From assembly GCA_965214525.1 (NCBI GenBank), contig OZ243959.1, positions 310,001-374,000 of the forward strand: a stretch of 64,000 nucleotides of DNA. The letters are read 5' to 3'. The notes under the pieces were generated by a model, which was not told the DNA's origin, made no database searches, and saw only the letters and a list, made by a program, of their open reading frames with translations. Shown in pieces: positions 24,750-34,181 of the stretch. Every line of letters begins with the position of its first letter. Within the stretch, counting starts at the first letter, position 1. The DNA comes from Qipengyuania_B sp965214525. GTDB taxonomy: Bacteria > Pseudomonadota > Alphaproteobacteria > Sphingomonadales > Sphingomonadaceae. The position numbers and the translations under genes are program-made.

Positions 24750-25913
24750 ATGCCCGTGATCGACATCGCGCCGCCCGCATTCATGGAAGACGAGGAGATT
24801 TCGATTTTCGCCGATGCGGTTGGCAAATTCTATCGCCAGCATGCCGATGAGAAGCGGGTCGCCAGTTGGCGCGATGCGGGGCAGGTCGATCGCGAGTTCT
24901 GGCACGAAGCGGGCGGGGCGGGCCTGCTGGGGGTATCGGTGCCGGAGGAGTATGGCGGCCATGGCGGGGATTTCCGGCATGACCTCGTCGTCATCGATCA
25001 GCAGGCGAAGAACGGCGTGGAGGGCTTTGCGGCATCGTTGCACAACGTCATTATCCTGCCCTATCTGGTGCGCCACGGAACCGAGGAGCAAAAGCAGAAA
25101 TATCTGCCTCGCCTGGTGTCGGGCGACCTTGTCAGCGCGATCGCGATGACCGAACCGGCTACCGGATCGGACCTGCAGAGCATTACGACCACCGCGCTGA
25201 AGGATGGCAACGGCTATCGGCTGAACGGCTCCAAGACCTACATCTCCAACGGGCAGATCGCGGATTTCATCATCGTCGTCGCCAAGACCGATCCCGAGCA
25301 GCGCGCCAAGGGCATTTCGTTGCTGTTGATGGAAACCGAAGGCGCGGAAGGTTTTCAGCGCGGCAAGAAACTCGACAAGATCGGGCTGGATGCGCAGGAC
25401 ACTTCCGAGCTGTTCTTCGACGATGTCTTCCTGCCCGGCGATGCCGTGCTGGGCGGCGAGGAAGGCAAGGGCTTCTATCAATTGATGGGCGAATTACCGC
25501 AAGAGCGGCTCATCATAGCCGTGCAAGCGATGGACGGGATCGAGCGCGCGCTCGATACCACGGTGGAATTCGTGAAGGATCGCAAGGCGTTCGGTCAGAC
25601 CGTGTGGGATTTCCAGAACACCCAATTCGTGCTTGCCGATTTGAAGGCGAAAGGCACGGCGGCGCGGGTGTTCGTGAACGATTGCATTCAGAAGCTGCTC
25701 GACGGCAAACTGGACGTGACGACCGCCAGCATAGCCAAATACTGGGTGACCGAACTGCAAAGCGAAGTCGTCGACAAGTGCCTGCAATTGCACGGGGGAT
25801 CGGGCTACATCAACGATTACCCAATCGCACGGATGTATCGCGACACTAGGATCGCGCGCATCTTCGGAGGTTCGAACGAGATCATGCGGATGCTGATCGC
25901 GCGCGCGATGTAG
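24750..25913 (+). CDS. acyl-CoA dehydrogenase (long-chain/isovaleryl type)
   Basis: 387 residues of normal ACAD length. FAD and substrate motifs are IAMTEPATGSDLQSI, YRLNGSKTYISNGQIADF and the C-terminal KCLQLHGGSGYINDYPIARMYRDTR with IFGGSNEIMRMLIAR. The usual catalytic Glu near the C-terminus (YEGT) is Gly here. Instead a Glu in MGELPQERLIIA sits at the position used by long-chain and isovaleryl-CoA dehydrogenases. It introduces an alpha-beta double bond in acyl-CoA and passes electrons to ETF. ATG at 24750 has GGAGAG upstream; the frame upstream to 24678 is not conserved. It is a single gene between the molybdenum and polysaccharide operons. Confidence 0.92.
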   Translation: MPVIDIAPPAFMEDEEISIFADAVGKFYRQHADEKRVASWRDAGQVDREFWHEAGGAGLLGVSVPEEYGGHGGDFRHDLVVIDQQAKNGVEGFAASLHNVIILPYLVRHGTEEQKQKYLPRLVSGDLVSAIAMTEPATGSDLQSITTTALKDGNGYRLNGSKTYISNGQIADFIIVVAKTDPEQRAKGISLLLMETEGAEGFQRGKKLDKIGLDAQDTSELFFDDVFLPGDAVLGGEEGKGFYQLMGELPQERLIIAVQAMDGIERALDTTVEFVKDRKAFGQTVWDFQNTQFVLADLKAKGTAARVFVNDCIQKLLDGKLDVTTASIAKYWVTELQSEVVDKCLQLHGGSGYINDYPIARMYRDTRIARIFGGSNEIMRMLIARAM

Positions 25914-25931
25914 CGCGGTGACACGCGTGCC

Positions 25932-27305
25932 GTGATAGCACCCTTCCCGACGGCGACCGGCCGGGGTGATCCTCGCACCTGGGCCTTATGCGCCTATCTC
26001 GGCGCCGCAATGGTGCTGGGCGGCGGGGGATCGCCTAGCCCGGCACCCGAGGCGGCACTGCAAGTCCTGGCAGGCGCGTTGCTCCTGATATGGGTGTGGG
26101 CCGGGCGTGGAAATGGTCTGCCGGCCATACCGAGGGTGATCCAACTGCTCGTAGCGGCGCTGTTGCTCCCTCCCGTCATGCAACTGATCCCCCTGCCCCC
26201 CGTCATTTGGCATGACCTGCCGGGGCGGTCCCTGCAATATGCGGGGCTTGAACTCGTCGGCCTTCACGATACCTGGCGGCCCTTGTCGATCGCCCCGGGA
26301 AAGACCTTGGTCGCGACGCTCGCGCTGGTGCCGCCGCTGATCGTGCTATCGCTTGGTAGTCAGCTCGCCCCCCAAGCCATCATCCGGTGCCTGCGAACGA
26401 TCGGGATCGTCGGCATTGCCGCGGCGATATTGGGGCTTGCGCAGATAGGCACAGGCATCACCGGGCTGCGCCTGTATCAGGGAGGGCATGACGGATGGCT
26501 GACCGGGTTCCACGCAAACCGCAATGCGGCGGCCGACATGTTGCTTGTCGCTGCATGCGCGTGGGCAGCGTCCTGCGCTACCGGTATGCATAACCGCCAG
26601 GTGCAAGACACGTTCACAAAGTCGGCGATGCTTGCCCCGGTATTGCTGTTGCTGCTGGCTACCATCCTTACAGGATCGCGTCTGGGCATCGCGCTTGTGC
26701 TGCCTGCCTTGTTGGCCGTGATCGTCATGATGCCGTACGATCCCCGCCGCTCGGTAGCAGGCTATCTGATCGCTTCCATAGCAGCCCTGACGATTACCGG
26801 CGCCATAGTGCTGGCTTGGCGGGGCGGCGTGGTGGCAGACCGGTTCTCCCTTGTCGAGGATACACGCTGGGCGCTTTGGGACGACGGTGTTCCGGCGATC
26901 GCAGCCTTCTGGCCCTGGGGGAGCGGGCTGGGCACATTTCAGGAAGCCTTCCTGCCGTTCGAACGATTGCAGCATGTCGATGCATCGCTGCCGAACCGGA
27001 TGCACAATGAATACCTTGAATATCTGCTCGAGGCGGGCCTGCTCGGATTGTTGGCGATGCTGGTGGCGGCAGCGTGCCTTGCGCGTCTGTTGATCGGGTG
27101 TGTGCGACGAAAAATCCTGCACGAGCCCCCCATCCTGTTTGCATGGGCGACGATTGTGTTCATTAGTGTTCACGGTATGGTTGATTATCCGCTGCGAAAC
27201 ATGGCAAATGCGACGTTGCTGGCTTTCGCGGTGGCAGTCCTGACGGTTGGACTGCGCGAGGCCCAAGGCAGGGCGGACCACAATCTATGCAGGCAAGAGG
27301 GATGA
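25932..27305 (+). CDS. O-antigen ligase/polymerase-like (Wzy_C) membrane protein
   Basis: 457 residues with about ten to twelve hydrophobic segments throughout. Family motifs are TGFHANRNAAADMLLVAACA followed by ILTGSRLGIAL, and the C-terminal NRMHNEYLEYLLEAGLLGLL with the conserved His, and VDYPLRNMANATLLAF. O-antigen ligase/Wzy-type enzymes join or polymerise undecaprenyl-linked oligosaccharides on the periplasmic face. GTG at 25932 is the start. It opens the polysaccharide locus and overlaps the Wza-like gene by ATGA. With Wza and Wzc partners downstream, a polymerase (Wzy) role for exopolysaccharide is more likely than lipopolysaccharide ligation; this is inference. Confidence 0.85.
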   Translation: MIAPFPTATGRGDPRTWALCAYLGAAMVLGGGGSPSPAPEAALQVLAGALLLIWVWAGRGNGLPAIPRVIQLLVAALLLPPVMQLIPLPPVIWHDLPGRSLQYAGLELVGLHDTWRPLSIAPGKTLVATLALVPPLIVLSLGSQLAPQAIIRCLRTIGIVGIAAAILGLAQIGTGITGLRLYQGGHDGWLTGFHANRNAAADMLLVAACAWAASCATGMHNRQVQDTFTKSAMLAPVLLLLLATILTGSRLGIALVLPALLAVIVMMPYDPRRSVAGYLIASIAALTITGAIVLAWRGGVVADRFSLVEDTRWALWDDGVPAIAAFWPWGSGLGTFQEAFLPFERLQHVDASLPNRMHNEYLEYLLEAGLLGLLAMLVAAACLARLLIGCVRRKILHEPPILFAWATIVFISVHGMVDYPLRNMANATLLAFAVAVLTVGLREAQGRADHNLCRQEG

Positions 27306-28012
27306 CGACGCGCAACGGGTTCGTTCGCTCCGCGCGGGCGTCCGGCCTGTGTTCGACGATGCTGTTGCTTTCCGCATGCCAGACCGCTCCTTCGCCGATG
27401 CCGGACGGTATGGCGGGATATGCCGCCATTGCGCGCCCGCCGGTTCAGGATGACGAACGAGCCTACCGGTTGCAGGTTGGCGATGTCGTTTCCGTACAGG
27501 TGTTCGGCGAACCGGACCTGAGCGCGGATACCCTGATTGTAGACACTGGCGGCACGATCTCGCTGGCGCTGATAGGCGAAGTTACGGCCGCAGGACGCAG
27601 CGCATCCGTGTTGGCGCAGGACGTCGCCCGCGCATACGGCGCGAGATACCTGCGTCAACCGCAGGTCACCGTCGCGGTAAAGCAGACTCAATCGGCCATG
27701 GTGACTGTCGAGGGGGAGGTGACAGAGCCCGGATCGTACCCCTACCAGCGCGGCGACACGCTGTTGATGGCTTTGGCGCGCGCGAAGAGCCCCACCAACG
27801 TCGCTGCGCTGGATGAGGTGGTCGTGTTTCGCACGATCGACGGCGATCGTTATGGCGGGAGGTTCGATGTGTCCGCCATCCGCGACGGGCGGATGCCCGA
27901 CCTGACACTGGAAGCGGGCGATATCGTCGTTGTGGGCCATTCCGCGCGCCGCGCGGCCTTGCGCGGATTTTTCCGAGCAACGCCCATTCTGGGCGCCTTT
28001 GCGCCGCTGTGA
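27302..28012 (+). CDS. polysaccharide export outer-membrane lipoprotein (Wza-like)
   Basis: 236 residues. A signal peptide ends in the lipobox LLLSACQT (lipidation at the Cys near residue 24). Then comes the Poly_export domain YRLQVGDVVSVQVFGEPDLS and DTGGTISLALIGEVTAAGRS, followed by SLBB-type repeats AMVTVEGEVTEPGSYPYQRG and LTLEAGDIVVVG. Such proteins form the outer-membrane exit pore for capsule or exopolysaccharide. ATG at 27302 overlaps the previous stop (ATGA) and has AAGAGG upstream; ATG at 27287 is less likely. It lacks the long C-terminal amphipathic helix of E. coli Wza, so it belongs to the short class that may need another outer-membrane partner. Confidence 0.9.
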   Translation: MTTRNGFVRSARASGLCSTMLLLSACQTAPSPMPDGMAGYAAIARPPVQDDERAYRLQVGDVVSVQVFGEPDLSADTLIVDTGGTISLALIGEVTAAGRSASVLAQDVARAYGARYLRQPQVTVAVKQTQSAMVTVEGEVTEPGSYPYQRGDTLLMALARAKSPTNVAALDEVVVFRTIDGDRYGGRFDVSAIRDGRMPDLTLEAGDIVVVGHSARRAALRGFFRATPILGAFAPL

Positions 28013-28088
28013 TGCTGGACGGAAGGTCACCGCCGATGAACGATAGGTATCGTCGTTCCATCGCCCGGCGGCAAGGTCGGCTGCTGCC

Positions 28089-30329
28089 ATGAATGCGCCG
28101 CTGGCATCCGGCGGCGCGTCCGTGCCGTTTGAGCGCCGGTTCGTTGGCGCCTATCCTGGCGCCGGCGAAACCGCGATCAGCGGCTTCGTGCGTTACGCCT
28201 TGGCCGTCCTGTGGCGTCATCGCCTTCTCGGCCTGGCCATCGTCAGCGCAATCGTGCTGGCCACTATCGCCTACACCGCGCTGCAAACGCCGCTTTATAC
28301 CGCTACGGCAACGGTGCAGATCAACGATCAGGAAGATCAGGTTCTCGGCCAGGATCTCGAGAGCGATCCGGTTGGCCCGTCCGACTGGGACATCGACCGG
28401 TTCCTCAATACCCAACTGGAATTGTTGCGCTCGCGTGCCTTGGCGGAACGGGTGGTCAACGAACTGAACGTTCCGGCCGATCCGGCAATGCTTGCGGCGA
28501 TCGGCATGGACGGCGCGATGCAGGGGAACGATACGGAACAGGTGCGCGCCCGGGCGGTGCAAGCCTTGCAGGGCGCGCTGATCATCGATCTGCCGCGCGA
28601 TAACCGGGTTGCGCGCATCGGCTTTACCAGCGGCGATCCTGGGATATCGGCGCGCATCGCCAATGCTTTTGCCGAGCAGTTCATTCAGTCCGCCCTGCAA
28701 CGCCGTTACGATAGTTCGTCCTATGCCCGTGATTTTGTCGCCACGCGATTGGAACAGGCCCGGATCGATCTGGAAGATAGCGAGCGCCGGTTGAACGAGT
28801 ATGCGCGTTCGGCTGGGCTGCTGCGCAGCGGCCCGCGCGGCAGCACGGACGGAGCGAGTGGCGGAGAAACCAGTGTCACGACCTCAAGCCTGATGCAATT
28901 GAACGACGCTGCCATCGCAGCGCGTGCCGATCGCATTGCGCAGCAAGCCAGGTGGAATGCGGTCCAGGCGACTCCCCTGCTTGCCTCGCAGGCAGAGCTG
29001 AGCAATCCGACGATTCAATCACTCATGAACCGCCAAGCGGCGATCGAGGCCGATCTGGAAGCTGCCCGCGCACGTTACCTGCCAGACCATCCGACCGTGG
29101 GCCGCCTGCAGGCCGATCTCGCAGCCGTGGGATCACAACTCAATCAAGCAGCCCGCAATGTGCGTACGGCCATTCAATCGGAATATCGCGCATCGGTGAC
29201 GGCGCAGGCCGGGCTCGACCGCCAGGTCAGCAATATGCGCGGAGCCACGTTGGCGGAGCAGGATCGCTCGGTGCGCTACAACACCTTGACCCGGGAAGCG
29301 GATACGGCGCGTTCCATCTACGACGGCTTGCTGCAACGGTTTCGCGAACTGAACGCGTCGGCAGGCATTACCGCGAGCAACATATCCATCATCGACCGGG
29401 CAAGCGTTCCGGCAAGCCCGTCATCCCCAAACCTGGCGCGCAACACCTTGATCGCATTGCTGCTGGGAAGCGTGATCGCGCTCGGGACGGTCTTCCTGCG
29501 CGATCAGCTCGACGATGTCATTCACGTACCCGAAGATGTCGAAGAAAAGCTCGACATGGCGTTGTTGGGAATCATTCCGCGCTCGCCGACCGGATCGCCG
29601 ATCGTCGATCTTGCGAACCCGCGATCTCCCCTGGCGGAGGCTTACAATTCCCTGCGCGGTTCGCTCATCTACGCAACGCCGCAAGGCGCACCCCGCCTCA
29701 TGGCGATCACCAGCGCGCAGGCGGGCGAGGGCAAGAGCACGACCAGCCTTGCCGCCGCCGACGGGTTCGCCCGCTTGGGCATGAACGTGCTGCTGATCGA
29801 TGCGGATCTGCGCCGTCCGGCTATTCACAAGCTCACCGGGGTCGATGGCGAGCGAGGTCTGACCGATGTGCTGACCTCGCATCGAACGCTGGACGAGGTG
29901 GTGCAGCGCGGCGACATGGCGTTCGATGTCTTGCCCTCCGGCCCTGTACCGCCAAGCCCCACGGAACTGATCGGGTCGCCGCGCATGGCCCAGTTGCTGG
30001 AGGAATGCAGCCGCCGATACGATATCGTTATCATCGACTGTCCGCCGGTGCTGGGGTTGGCCGACGCGCCGATGATCGCTGCGATCGTGGATGGGACGAT
30101 CTTTGTCGTAGAGGCCGAACGAGGACGTAGCGGCCAGTTGAAGACGGCGGTGCGGCGTCTGCGCCATGTGCAGCCGACCTTGCTGGGCGCAGTGCTGGCC
30201 AAGTTCGATCCTGCAAAGGCGGGCAACCGCTATTCCACCTATTCCGGCTACGACTATTACCAATATGCAGGAGCGAAGGCGGTAGAGGGCCCCGGCCCGG
30301 CGATCGAACGTCCGCGGCAACCGGCTTGA
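28089..30329 (+). CDS. polysaccharide co-polymerase / BY-family tyrosine kinase (Wzc-like)
   Basis: 746 residues. An N-terminal Wzz domain starts with a membrane helix (RHRLLGLAIVSAIVLATIAY) and ends with a second one (NTLIALLLGSVIALGTVF), enclosing a long coiled-coil periplasmic part. The cytoplasmic kinase domain has Walker A AQAGEGKSTTSLAAA, Walker A' VLLIDADLRRP and Walker B DIVIIDCPPVLGLADA. A C-terminal tyrosine cluster RYSTYSGYDYYQY is the expected autophosphorylation tail. The kinase controls chain length and export together with the Wza-like and Wzy-like proteins encoded just upstream. The 76-bp gap before it holds no gene. Confidence 0.93.
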   Translation: MNAPLASGGASVPFERRFVGAYPGAGETAISGFVRYALAVLWRHRLLGLAIVSAIVLATIAYTALQTPLYTATATVQINDQEDQVLGQDLESDPVGPSDWDIDRFLNTQLELLRSRALAERVVNELNVPADPAMLAAIGMDGAMQGNDTEQVRARAVQALQGALIIDLPRDNRVARIGFTSGDPGISARIANAFAEQFIQSALQRRYDSSSYARDFVATRLEQARIDLEDSERRLNEYARSAGLLRSGPRGSTDGASGGETSVTTSSLMQLNDAAIAARADRIAQQARWNAVQATPLLASQAELSNPTIQSLMNRQAAIEADLEAARARYLPDHPTVGRLQADLAAVGSQLNQAARNVRTAIQSEYRASVTAQAGLDRQVSNMRGATLAEQDRSVRYNTLTREADTARSIYDGLLQRFRELNASAGITASNISIIDRASVPASPSSPNLARNTLIALLLGSVIALGTVFLRDQLDDVIHVPEDVEEKLDMALLGIIPRSPTGSPIVDLANPRSPLAEAYNSLRGSLIYATPQGAPRLMAITSAQAGEGKSTTSLAAADGFARLGMNVLLIDADLRRPAIHKLTGVDGERGLTDVLTSHRTLDEVVQRGDMAFDVLPSGPVPPSPTELIGSPRMAQLLEECSRRYDIVIIDCPPVLGLADAPMIAAIVDGTIFVVEAERGRSGQLKTAVRRLRHVQPTLLGAVLAKFDPAKAGNRYSTYSGYDYYQYAGAKAVEGPGPAIERPRQPA

Positions 30330-30341
30330 CGCTGCCTCGCC

Positions 30342-31472
30342 ATGGCTGAGAGGTCTCGCTGGCTGGCGACCGGGTTCGCCGCCACGTTCATGCTGATGGC
30401 GATGATCTCGGGCGCCATGCGGACCGGAATTGCACCTCCCTTGGTAAGGGCAATTGTGCCTAAGCTCTGGCTTGGGCCGGTCTGGCAAGGCGACGCCTTG
30501 CGACATTTGCAGAATGGAAGATTGCAGGCGGCGCACCGCGCTGCCGAGCGCGCGATTGCTGCGTCACCCCATGATCGTCAAGCCGTGGCGATCCTGGCGA
30601 CGATACGCTTGGCCGAGGGCCGAATGACGGCGGCGCATTCCAGCTTCGCCTACGGCAACCGACTTGGATGGCGAGAACCTGTCACGCAGATCTATCTGGC
30701 GAGCCGGGATGTCGAAGCCGGGCGATGGGCGCAAGCGACGCAGCGATGGGATGCCTTATTGCGCCTTGGTGCCCCTACACGGGTAACGGAACCATTGGGC
30801 ACGGCTTTGTTGAAGGACCCCGCGGGGCGACAGGCCACCGCAAAGCTGATGCGAGCAGAAGACCCGCGGATGGCGCGGTGGTTGGCGGGAGACCCGCTGG
30901 CGACGGATGCGTTGCGCCGCCGCGCCGCACTACTGAGCGGCCATGACATGCCAGCGGTGGCATGTGGAAACACTGGCCCGCTGGTCGCAAACCTGATCGA
31001 TCGCGGCCAGTTTGGCCCCGCACGCAAGCTATGGGTGCGGTATTGTGGTGGGCAAGGCCGTCTCACCTCGCTCCTCGATCCAAACTTCAGCGGTCTATCG
31101 GCCGGCACGAATGAAAACCCGTTCGGCTGGCGTTTCCAGCCATCGCCAGAGATCACGATGGATCGCCTGGCGACCGGCGCGAACACACGGTTGGTGTTCC
31201 GGCATCGTGGATCGCTGCCGCGGCCGGCGTTACAGCAATTGACCGCTTTGGAACCTGGCCCTTGGCGTTTGGCGACGGTCGGCCAGACCGTCCGATTGCG
31301 GGCAACAGTCTCCTGTGCGCAGGATGCGCCAACGCCGCCGCCATCCATGGACCCGGGGCGGGCAGGACAATTGCTGGATGTGCCGGCTTGCGATGGACAA
31401 CGTCTCACGCTGTGGCTGTTACCGGGCGACGGTGCGACCGTTCTCGACCGCGTGACGCTGCAACCCTACTGA
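30342..31472 (+). CDS. TPR-like membrane-anchored protein of the polysaccharide locus
   Basis: 376 residues. An N-terminal hydrophobic segment (FAATFMLMAMISGAM) suggests a membrane anchor or signal. Residues 50-190 form helical tetratricopeptide-like repeats: ALRHLQNGRLQAAHRAAERA, AVAILATIRLAEGRMTAA and IYLASRDVEAGRWAQATQRW. The C-terminal half looks like a beta-sandwich carbohydrate-binding module (NPFGWRFQPSPEITMDRLA, LTALEPGPWRLATVG). Similar proteins lie beside Wzc in sphingomonad exopolysaccharide loci and may help assembly. It follows the kinase gene by 12 bp, so it is in the same operon. I know of no established function. Confidence 0.78.
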   Translation: MAERSRWLATGFAATFMLMAMISGAMRTGIAPPLVRAIVPKLWLGPVWQGDALRHLQNGRLQAAHRAAERAIAASPHDRQAVAILATIRLAEGRMTAAHSSFAYGNRLGWREPVTQIYLASRDVEAGRWAQATQRWDALLRLGAPTRVTEPLGTALLKDPAGRQATAKLMRAEDPRMARWLAGDPLATDALRRRAALLSGHDMPAVACGNTGPLVANLIDRGQFGPARKLWVRYCGGQGRLTSLLDPNFSGLSAGTNENPFGWRFQPSPEITMDRLATGANTRLVFRHRGSLPRPALQQLTALEPGPWRLATVGQTVRLRATVSCAQDAPTPPPSMDPGRAGQLLDVPACDGQRLTLWLLPGDGATVLDRVTLQPY

Positions 31473-32035
31473 TCGTGGCAATCGCGCAAGGTTCGACGCG
31501 CGATTGCCTTGGCCGGATTGCCCCGATAGATGGTCCACGCCTGCGCGTCATCGAACAATGCGGCGCGGGCGCCTAGCACCGCTCCCTCCCGCACCGTCAC
31601 ACCCGGACCGACGAACGCCTCGGCGGCGATCCAGCAAACAGGTTCGATGCGGATGGGACGCTCGACGAGTCCGAAATGCGGGTCTTGGACGTCATGCGTG
31701 CTCGCACATAGATGGGCCCGTTGGCTGATGACCGTTCGGTCGCCAATGACGATGGCACCCTGATTGTAGAGGATCACGCCCGGCCCGACGATGACACTGG
31801 TTCCCACCGCGAGATTGCGTGGTAACCAGACCGATACGCTCGAATAGATGCGTGCGTCGCGCCCGATGCGGGCACCGAACAGCCGCAACACGAACCGCCG
31901 CCAGGCGAAGAACGGTACGGGGGTCCAGCGTGCCAGGATCAGCCAGGCAAGCCGCCACAGCACTCGCGCCGCCTTGTTCCGCCCGGCGTATGCCGGACCG
32001 GCCCCCAGCGGATCGAAACGCTCTGTTCCGGTCAC
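31466..32035 (-). CDS. WcaF-like hexapeptide-repeat O-acetyltransferase
   Basis: 189 residues with left-handed beta-helix hexapeptide repeats: GARIGRDARIYSSVSV, AVGTSVIVGPGVILYNQGAIVIGD, ISQRAHLCASTHD (with the catalytic His of the family) and VGPGVTVREGAVLGARAAL. It is closest in layout to WcaF/colanic-acid acetyltransferases, which acetylate sugar hydroxyls in exopolysaccharide. An amphipathic or hydrophobic patch (RVLWRLAWLILARWTPVPFF) near the N-terminus suggests membrane association. The GTG start at 32035 overlaps the stop of the upstream glycosyltransferase (GTGA). Its 3' end overlaps the end of the TPR gene by seven bases in convergent orientation. Confidence 0.87.
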   Translation of the reverse strand: MTGTERFDPLGAGPAYAGRNKAARVLWRLAWLILARWTPVPFFAWRRFVLRLFGARIGRDARIYSSVSVWLPRNLAVGTSVIVGPGVILYNQGAIVIGDRTVISQRAHLCASTHDVQDPHFGLVERPIRIEPVCWIAAEAFVGPGVTVREGAVLGARAALFDDAQAWTIYRGNPAKAIARRTLRDCHDQ

Positions 32036-33171
32036 GCCCCGGCATTCGATGGAGACAACATCGCAGCGTAGGCTTCGAGCCATTGCGCGGCGATAGTGTC
32101 GTATGAAAAGGTTTCGGCAGCCAATGCCAGGGCGGCATATGACATACGGTCCCAACGTTCATGTGACATCTTCAATCCGGTTTCCATACTCTGGCGTATC
32201 TCGCCGGGCTGCGTGCCGGTTAACAACGCGCTGCCAGCGGCAAACCCCTGCCCCAGATTGCAATTTGCGCTCATGATCGTGGGTACGCCGTGCGCCCAAG
32301 CTTCCAGCATTGCCATAGGCAGTCCTTCGCTCAGGGATGGCAGGATGCAGAAGCGCGCGCCTTGGAACAATTGCTGCTTGTGTTCCCCATGAACAGCCCC
32401 TGTAAAACGGATGCGCAATCCGGCGGCGCGGCGGTGCAGCAAAGCTTCGTAACCGGGCTTTCCAGTACCGGCAATGCGCAGTTCTGCCTCCGCCAGCGAA
32501 GGGTGTTCTTCGACAGAACGCCACGCCTCTATCAGGTTTTCGAGGTTTTTCTTGGGATGCAACCGTCCGATATACAGGACGACCGGCGCGCCGAACCGGG
32601 CGCGTTCTGCGATAGCGGGGGCGGCATTGGGGATGGCATGGATCGGTCGGGTACCCACAACCTTCGCGATTTGCGCCGCTTCGACGTCCGTCAAGGCGTG
32701 GAAGGCATCCGCCGCATTCCAGCTACGCCGTTCGAAGAGCGTGGTGGCGATCGCCTTCCTCAACCGGTTCCTGTTCAAAATCCAAGGATCGAGCATTCCG
32801 TGGGGGGAGATGCAATAGGCACCGCCCGTTCTCCGTCGCCAACGGGCCGCCGCCGAAGAAAGGCCGGTCCATAACCCATGAAGGTGGAGCAGATCCAGCT
32901 TGGCGCGGTGCAACCTTTCCAGCGCGTGCGGCGCATAGCCCAATGCGGGGGGGGCAAGCGGATAAAGAGCATGGACCTCGTGATCGCCAAGGCGATCGAG
33001 ATCAGTGGCCGTGAAGCGGTCTTGCAGGCCAACCATTACGGGTACCGCACCTAGACCTCGCAACATGTTCGCATGGCCGACCACGGCCTCGAACACCCCG
33101 CCATTGTCGCGCGACAGAATATGCGACAACAGGCCGATACGTTTGCCAGCCAGGCCTTCGCGATGGCTCAG
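32032..33171 (-). CDS. family 4 glycosyltransferase of the polysaccharide locus
   Basis: About 379 residues, GT-B fold: KRIGLLSHILSRDNGGVFEA at the start, LDLLHLHGLWTGLSSAA, SPHGMLDPWILNRNRLRK, VVLYIGRLHPKKNLENLIEA, FTGAVHGEHKQQLF and the ExxxxxxxE motif SLSEGLPMAMLEAWAHG. WcaI/WcaL-type enzymes of this kind often pair with WcaF-like acetyltransferases, as here. Start: the first beta strand begins at residue 9 if translation starts at the CTG at 33171, which overlaps the stop of the upstream FAH gene as CTGA. In-frame ATG or GTG codons exist only well inside that gene. I propose a CTG start; a GTG about 70 bases upstream is the alternative. Confidence 0.87.
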   Translation of the reverse strand: MSHREGLAGKRIGLLSHILSRDNGGVFEAVVGHANMLRGLGAVPVMVGLQDRFTATDLDRLGDHEVHALYPLAPPALGYAPHALERLHRAKLDLLHLHGLWTGLSSAAARWRRRTGGAYCISPHGMLDPWILNRNRLRKAIATTLFERRSWNAADAFHALTDVEAAQIAKVVGTRPIHAIPNAAPAIAERARFGAPVVLYIGRLHPKKNLENLIEAWRSVEEHPSLAEAELRIAGTGKPGYEALLHRRAAGLRIRFTGAVHGEHKQQLFQGARFCILPSLSEGLPMAMLEAWAHGVPTIMSANCNLGQGFAAGSALLTGTQPGEIRQSMETGLKMSHERWDRMSYAALALAAETFSYDTIAAQWLEAYAAMLSPSNAGA

Positions 33172-34175
33172 GCAGGAACGACTTTCTGCTGGATCGTCCC
33201 GAAGATCGACCGTCCCTGCCGGTCGTCCATCCACAATGTCACGGTGTCTCCGGTCTGCATGAAACGGGTTGTCGGCTCGCCATTGGCAATGGTTTCGATC
33301 ATCCGGATTTCGGCGATGCAACTGTAGCCACGCCCGCCCTCCGACACGGGCTTGCCGGGCCCGCCATCAGCGCCCTTGTTGCTGACCGTTCCCGAGCCGA
33401 TGATCGTCCCTGCACCCAGCGCCCGGGTCTTGGCAGCATGGGCGACCAGATCGGCCAGGCTGAACGTGGCATCCTCGCCGGCGTCTGCCCTGCCGAACGG
33501 CTTGCCATTGTAATCGACCTTGAGGGGCAGGTGCAGTACGCCGTCCTTCCAGGCATCGCCCAGCTCGTCCGGCGTTACCGCGACCGGCGAGAAGGCGCTG
33601 GCGGGCTTCGACTGGAAGAAGCCGAACCCTTTTGCCAGTTCTGCAGGGATAAGGCCGCGCAGCGATACATCGTTCACCAGCATGATGAGCTTGATGTGCT
33701 TAAGCGCATCCTGCGACGAGACACCCATCGGCACGTCGTCCGTAATAACGGCGATTTCACCCTCCATGTCGCAGCCCCATGCGGGATCGCCGAGCGGAAT
33801 GCTCTGGTGCGGCGCGAGGAAACCATCCGATCCGCCCTGATACATCAACGGATCGTGATAAAAGCTTTCGGGTACTTCGGCATTGCGTGCTTTGCGCACC
33901 AATTCCACGTGATTGATGTAGGCGCTGCCATCCGCCCATTGATAGGCACGCGGCAGCGGGGATTGCGCCTTGCTCTGGTCGAACGCGACGGCATTTGCCT
34001 TGCCGCTTTCCAGCTTTTCGGCCAGCGTGCGCAGTTTGGGTGCGGTCACCTTCCAATTGTCGAGCGCATCCTGCAGCGTTGGCGCGATATCTTCGGCCGT
34101 CGCGCATTGCGTCAGATCATTCGAAACGACGACTAGCAGGCCATCGCGATCCTTCTTGAGTGAAGCGAGTTTCAT
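33168..34175 (-). CDS. fumarylacetoacetate hydrolase family protein
   Basis: 335 residues. FAH-fold motifs: DGSAYINHVELVRKAR, PLMYQGGSDGFLAPHQSIPL, WGCDMEGEIAVITDDVP (metal-binding Asp/Glu pair), IKLIMLVNDVSLRGLIP, GFGFFQSKPASAFSPVAVTP and GTIIGSGTVSNKG. FahA cleaves fumarylacetoacetate to fumarate and acetoacetate, the last step of tyrosine/homogentisate breakdown. The next upstream gene on this strand encodes maleylacetoacetate isomerase, six bases away, which supports that role. Homogentisate dioxygenase is not in the window. Cytoplasmic. The downstream glycosyltransferase overlaps its stop codon, an odd mixture of catabolism and glycan genes in one transcription unit. Confidence 0.9.
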   Translation of the reverse strand: MKLASLKKDRDGLLVVVSNDLTQCATAEDIAPTLQDALDNWKVTAPKLRTLAEKLESGKANAVAFDQSKAQSPLPRAYQWADGSAYINHVELVRKARNAEVPESFYHDPLMYQGGSDGFLAPHQSIPLGDPAWGCDMEGEIAVITDDVPMGVSSQDALKHIKLIMLVNDVSLRGLIPAELAKGFGFFQSKPASAFSPVAVTPDELGDAWKDGVLHLPLKVDYNGKPFGRADAGEDATFSLADLVAHAAKTRALGAGTIIGSGTVSNKGADGGPGKPVSEGGRGYSCIAEIRMIETIANGEPTTRFMQTGDTVTLWMDDRQGRSIFGTIQQKVVPA

Positions 34176-34181
34176 TGCGGT

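Noticed and set aside
27185..28700. Long minus-strand frames across the Wza/Wzc region
   Set aside because: Antisense shadows of strongly conserved plus-strand genes, driven by high GC.
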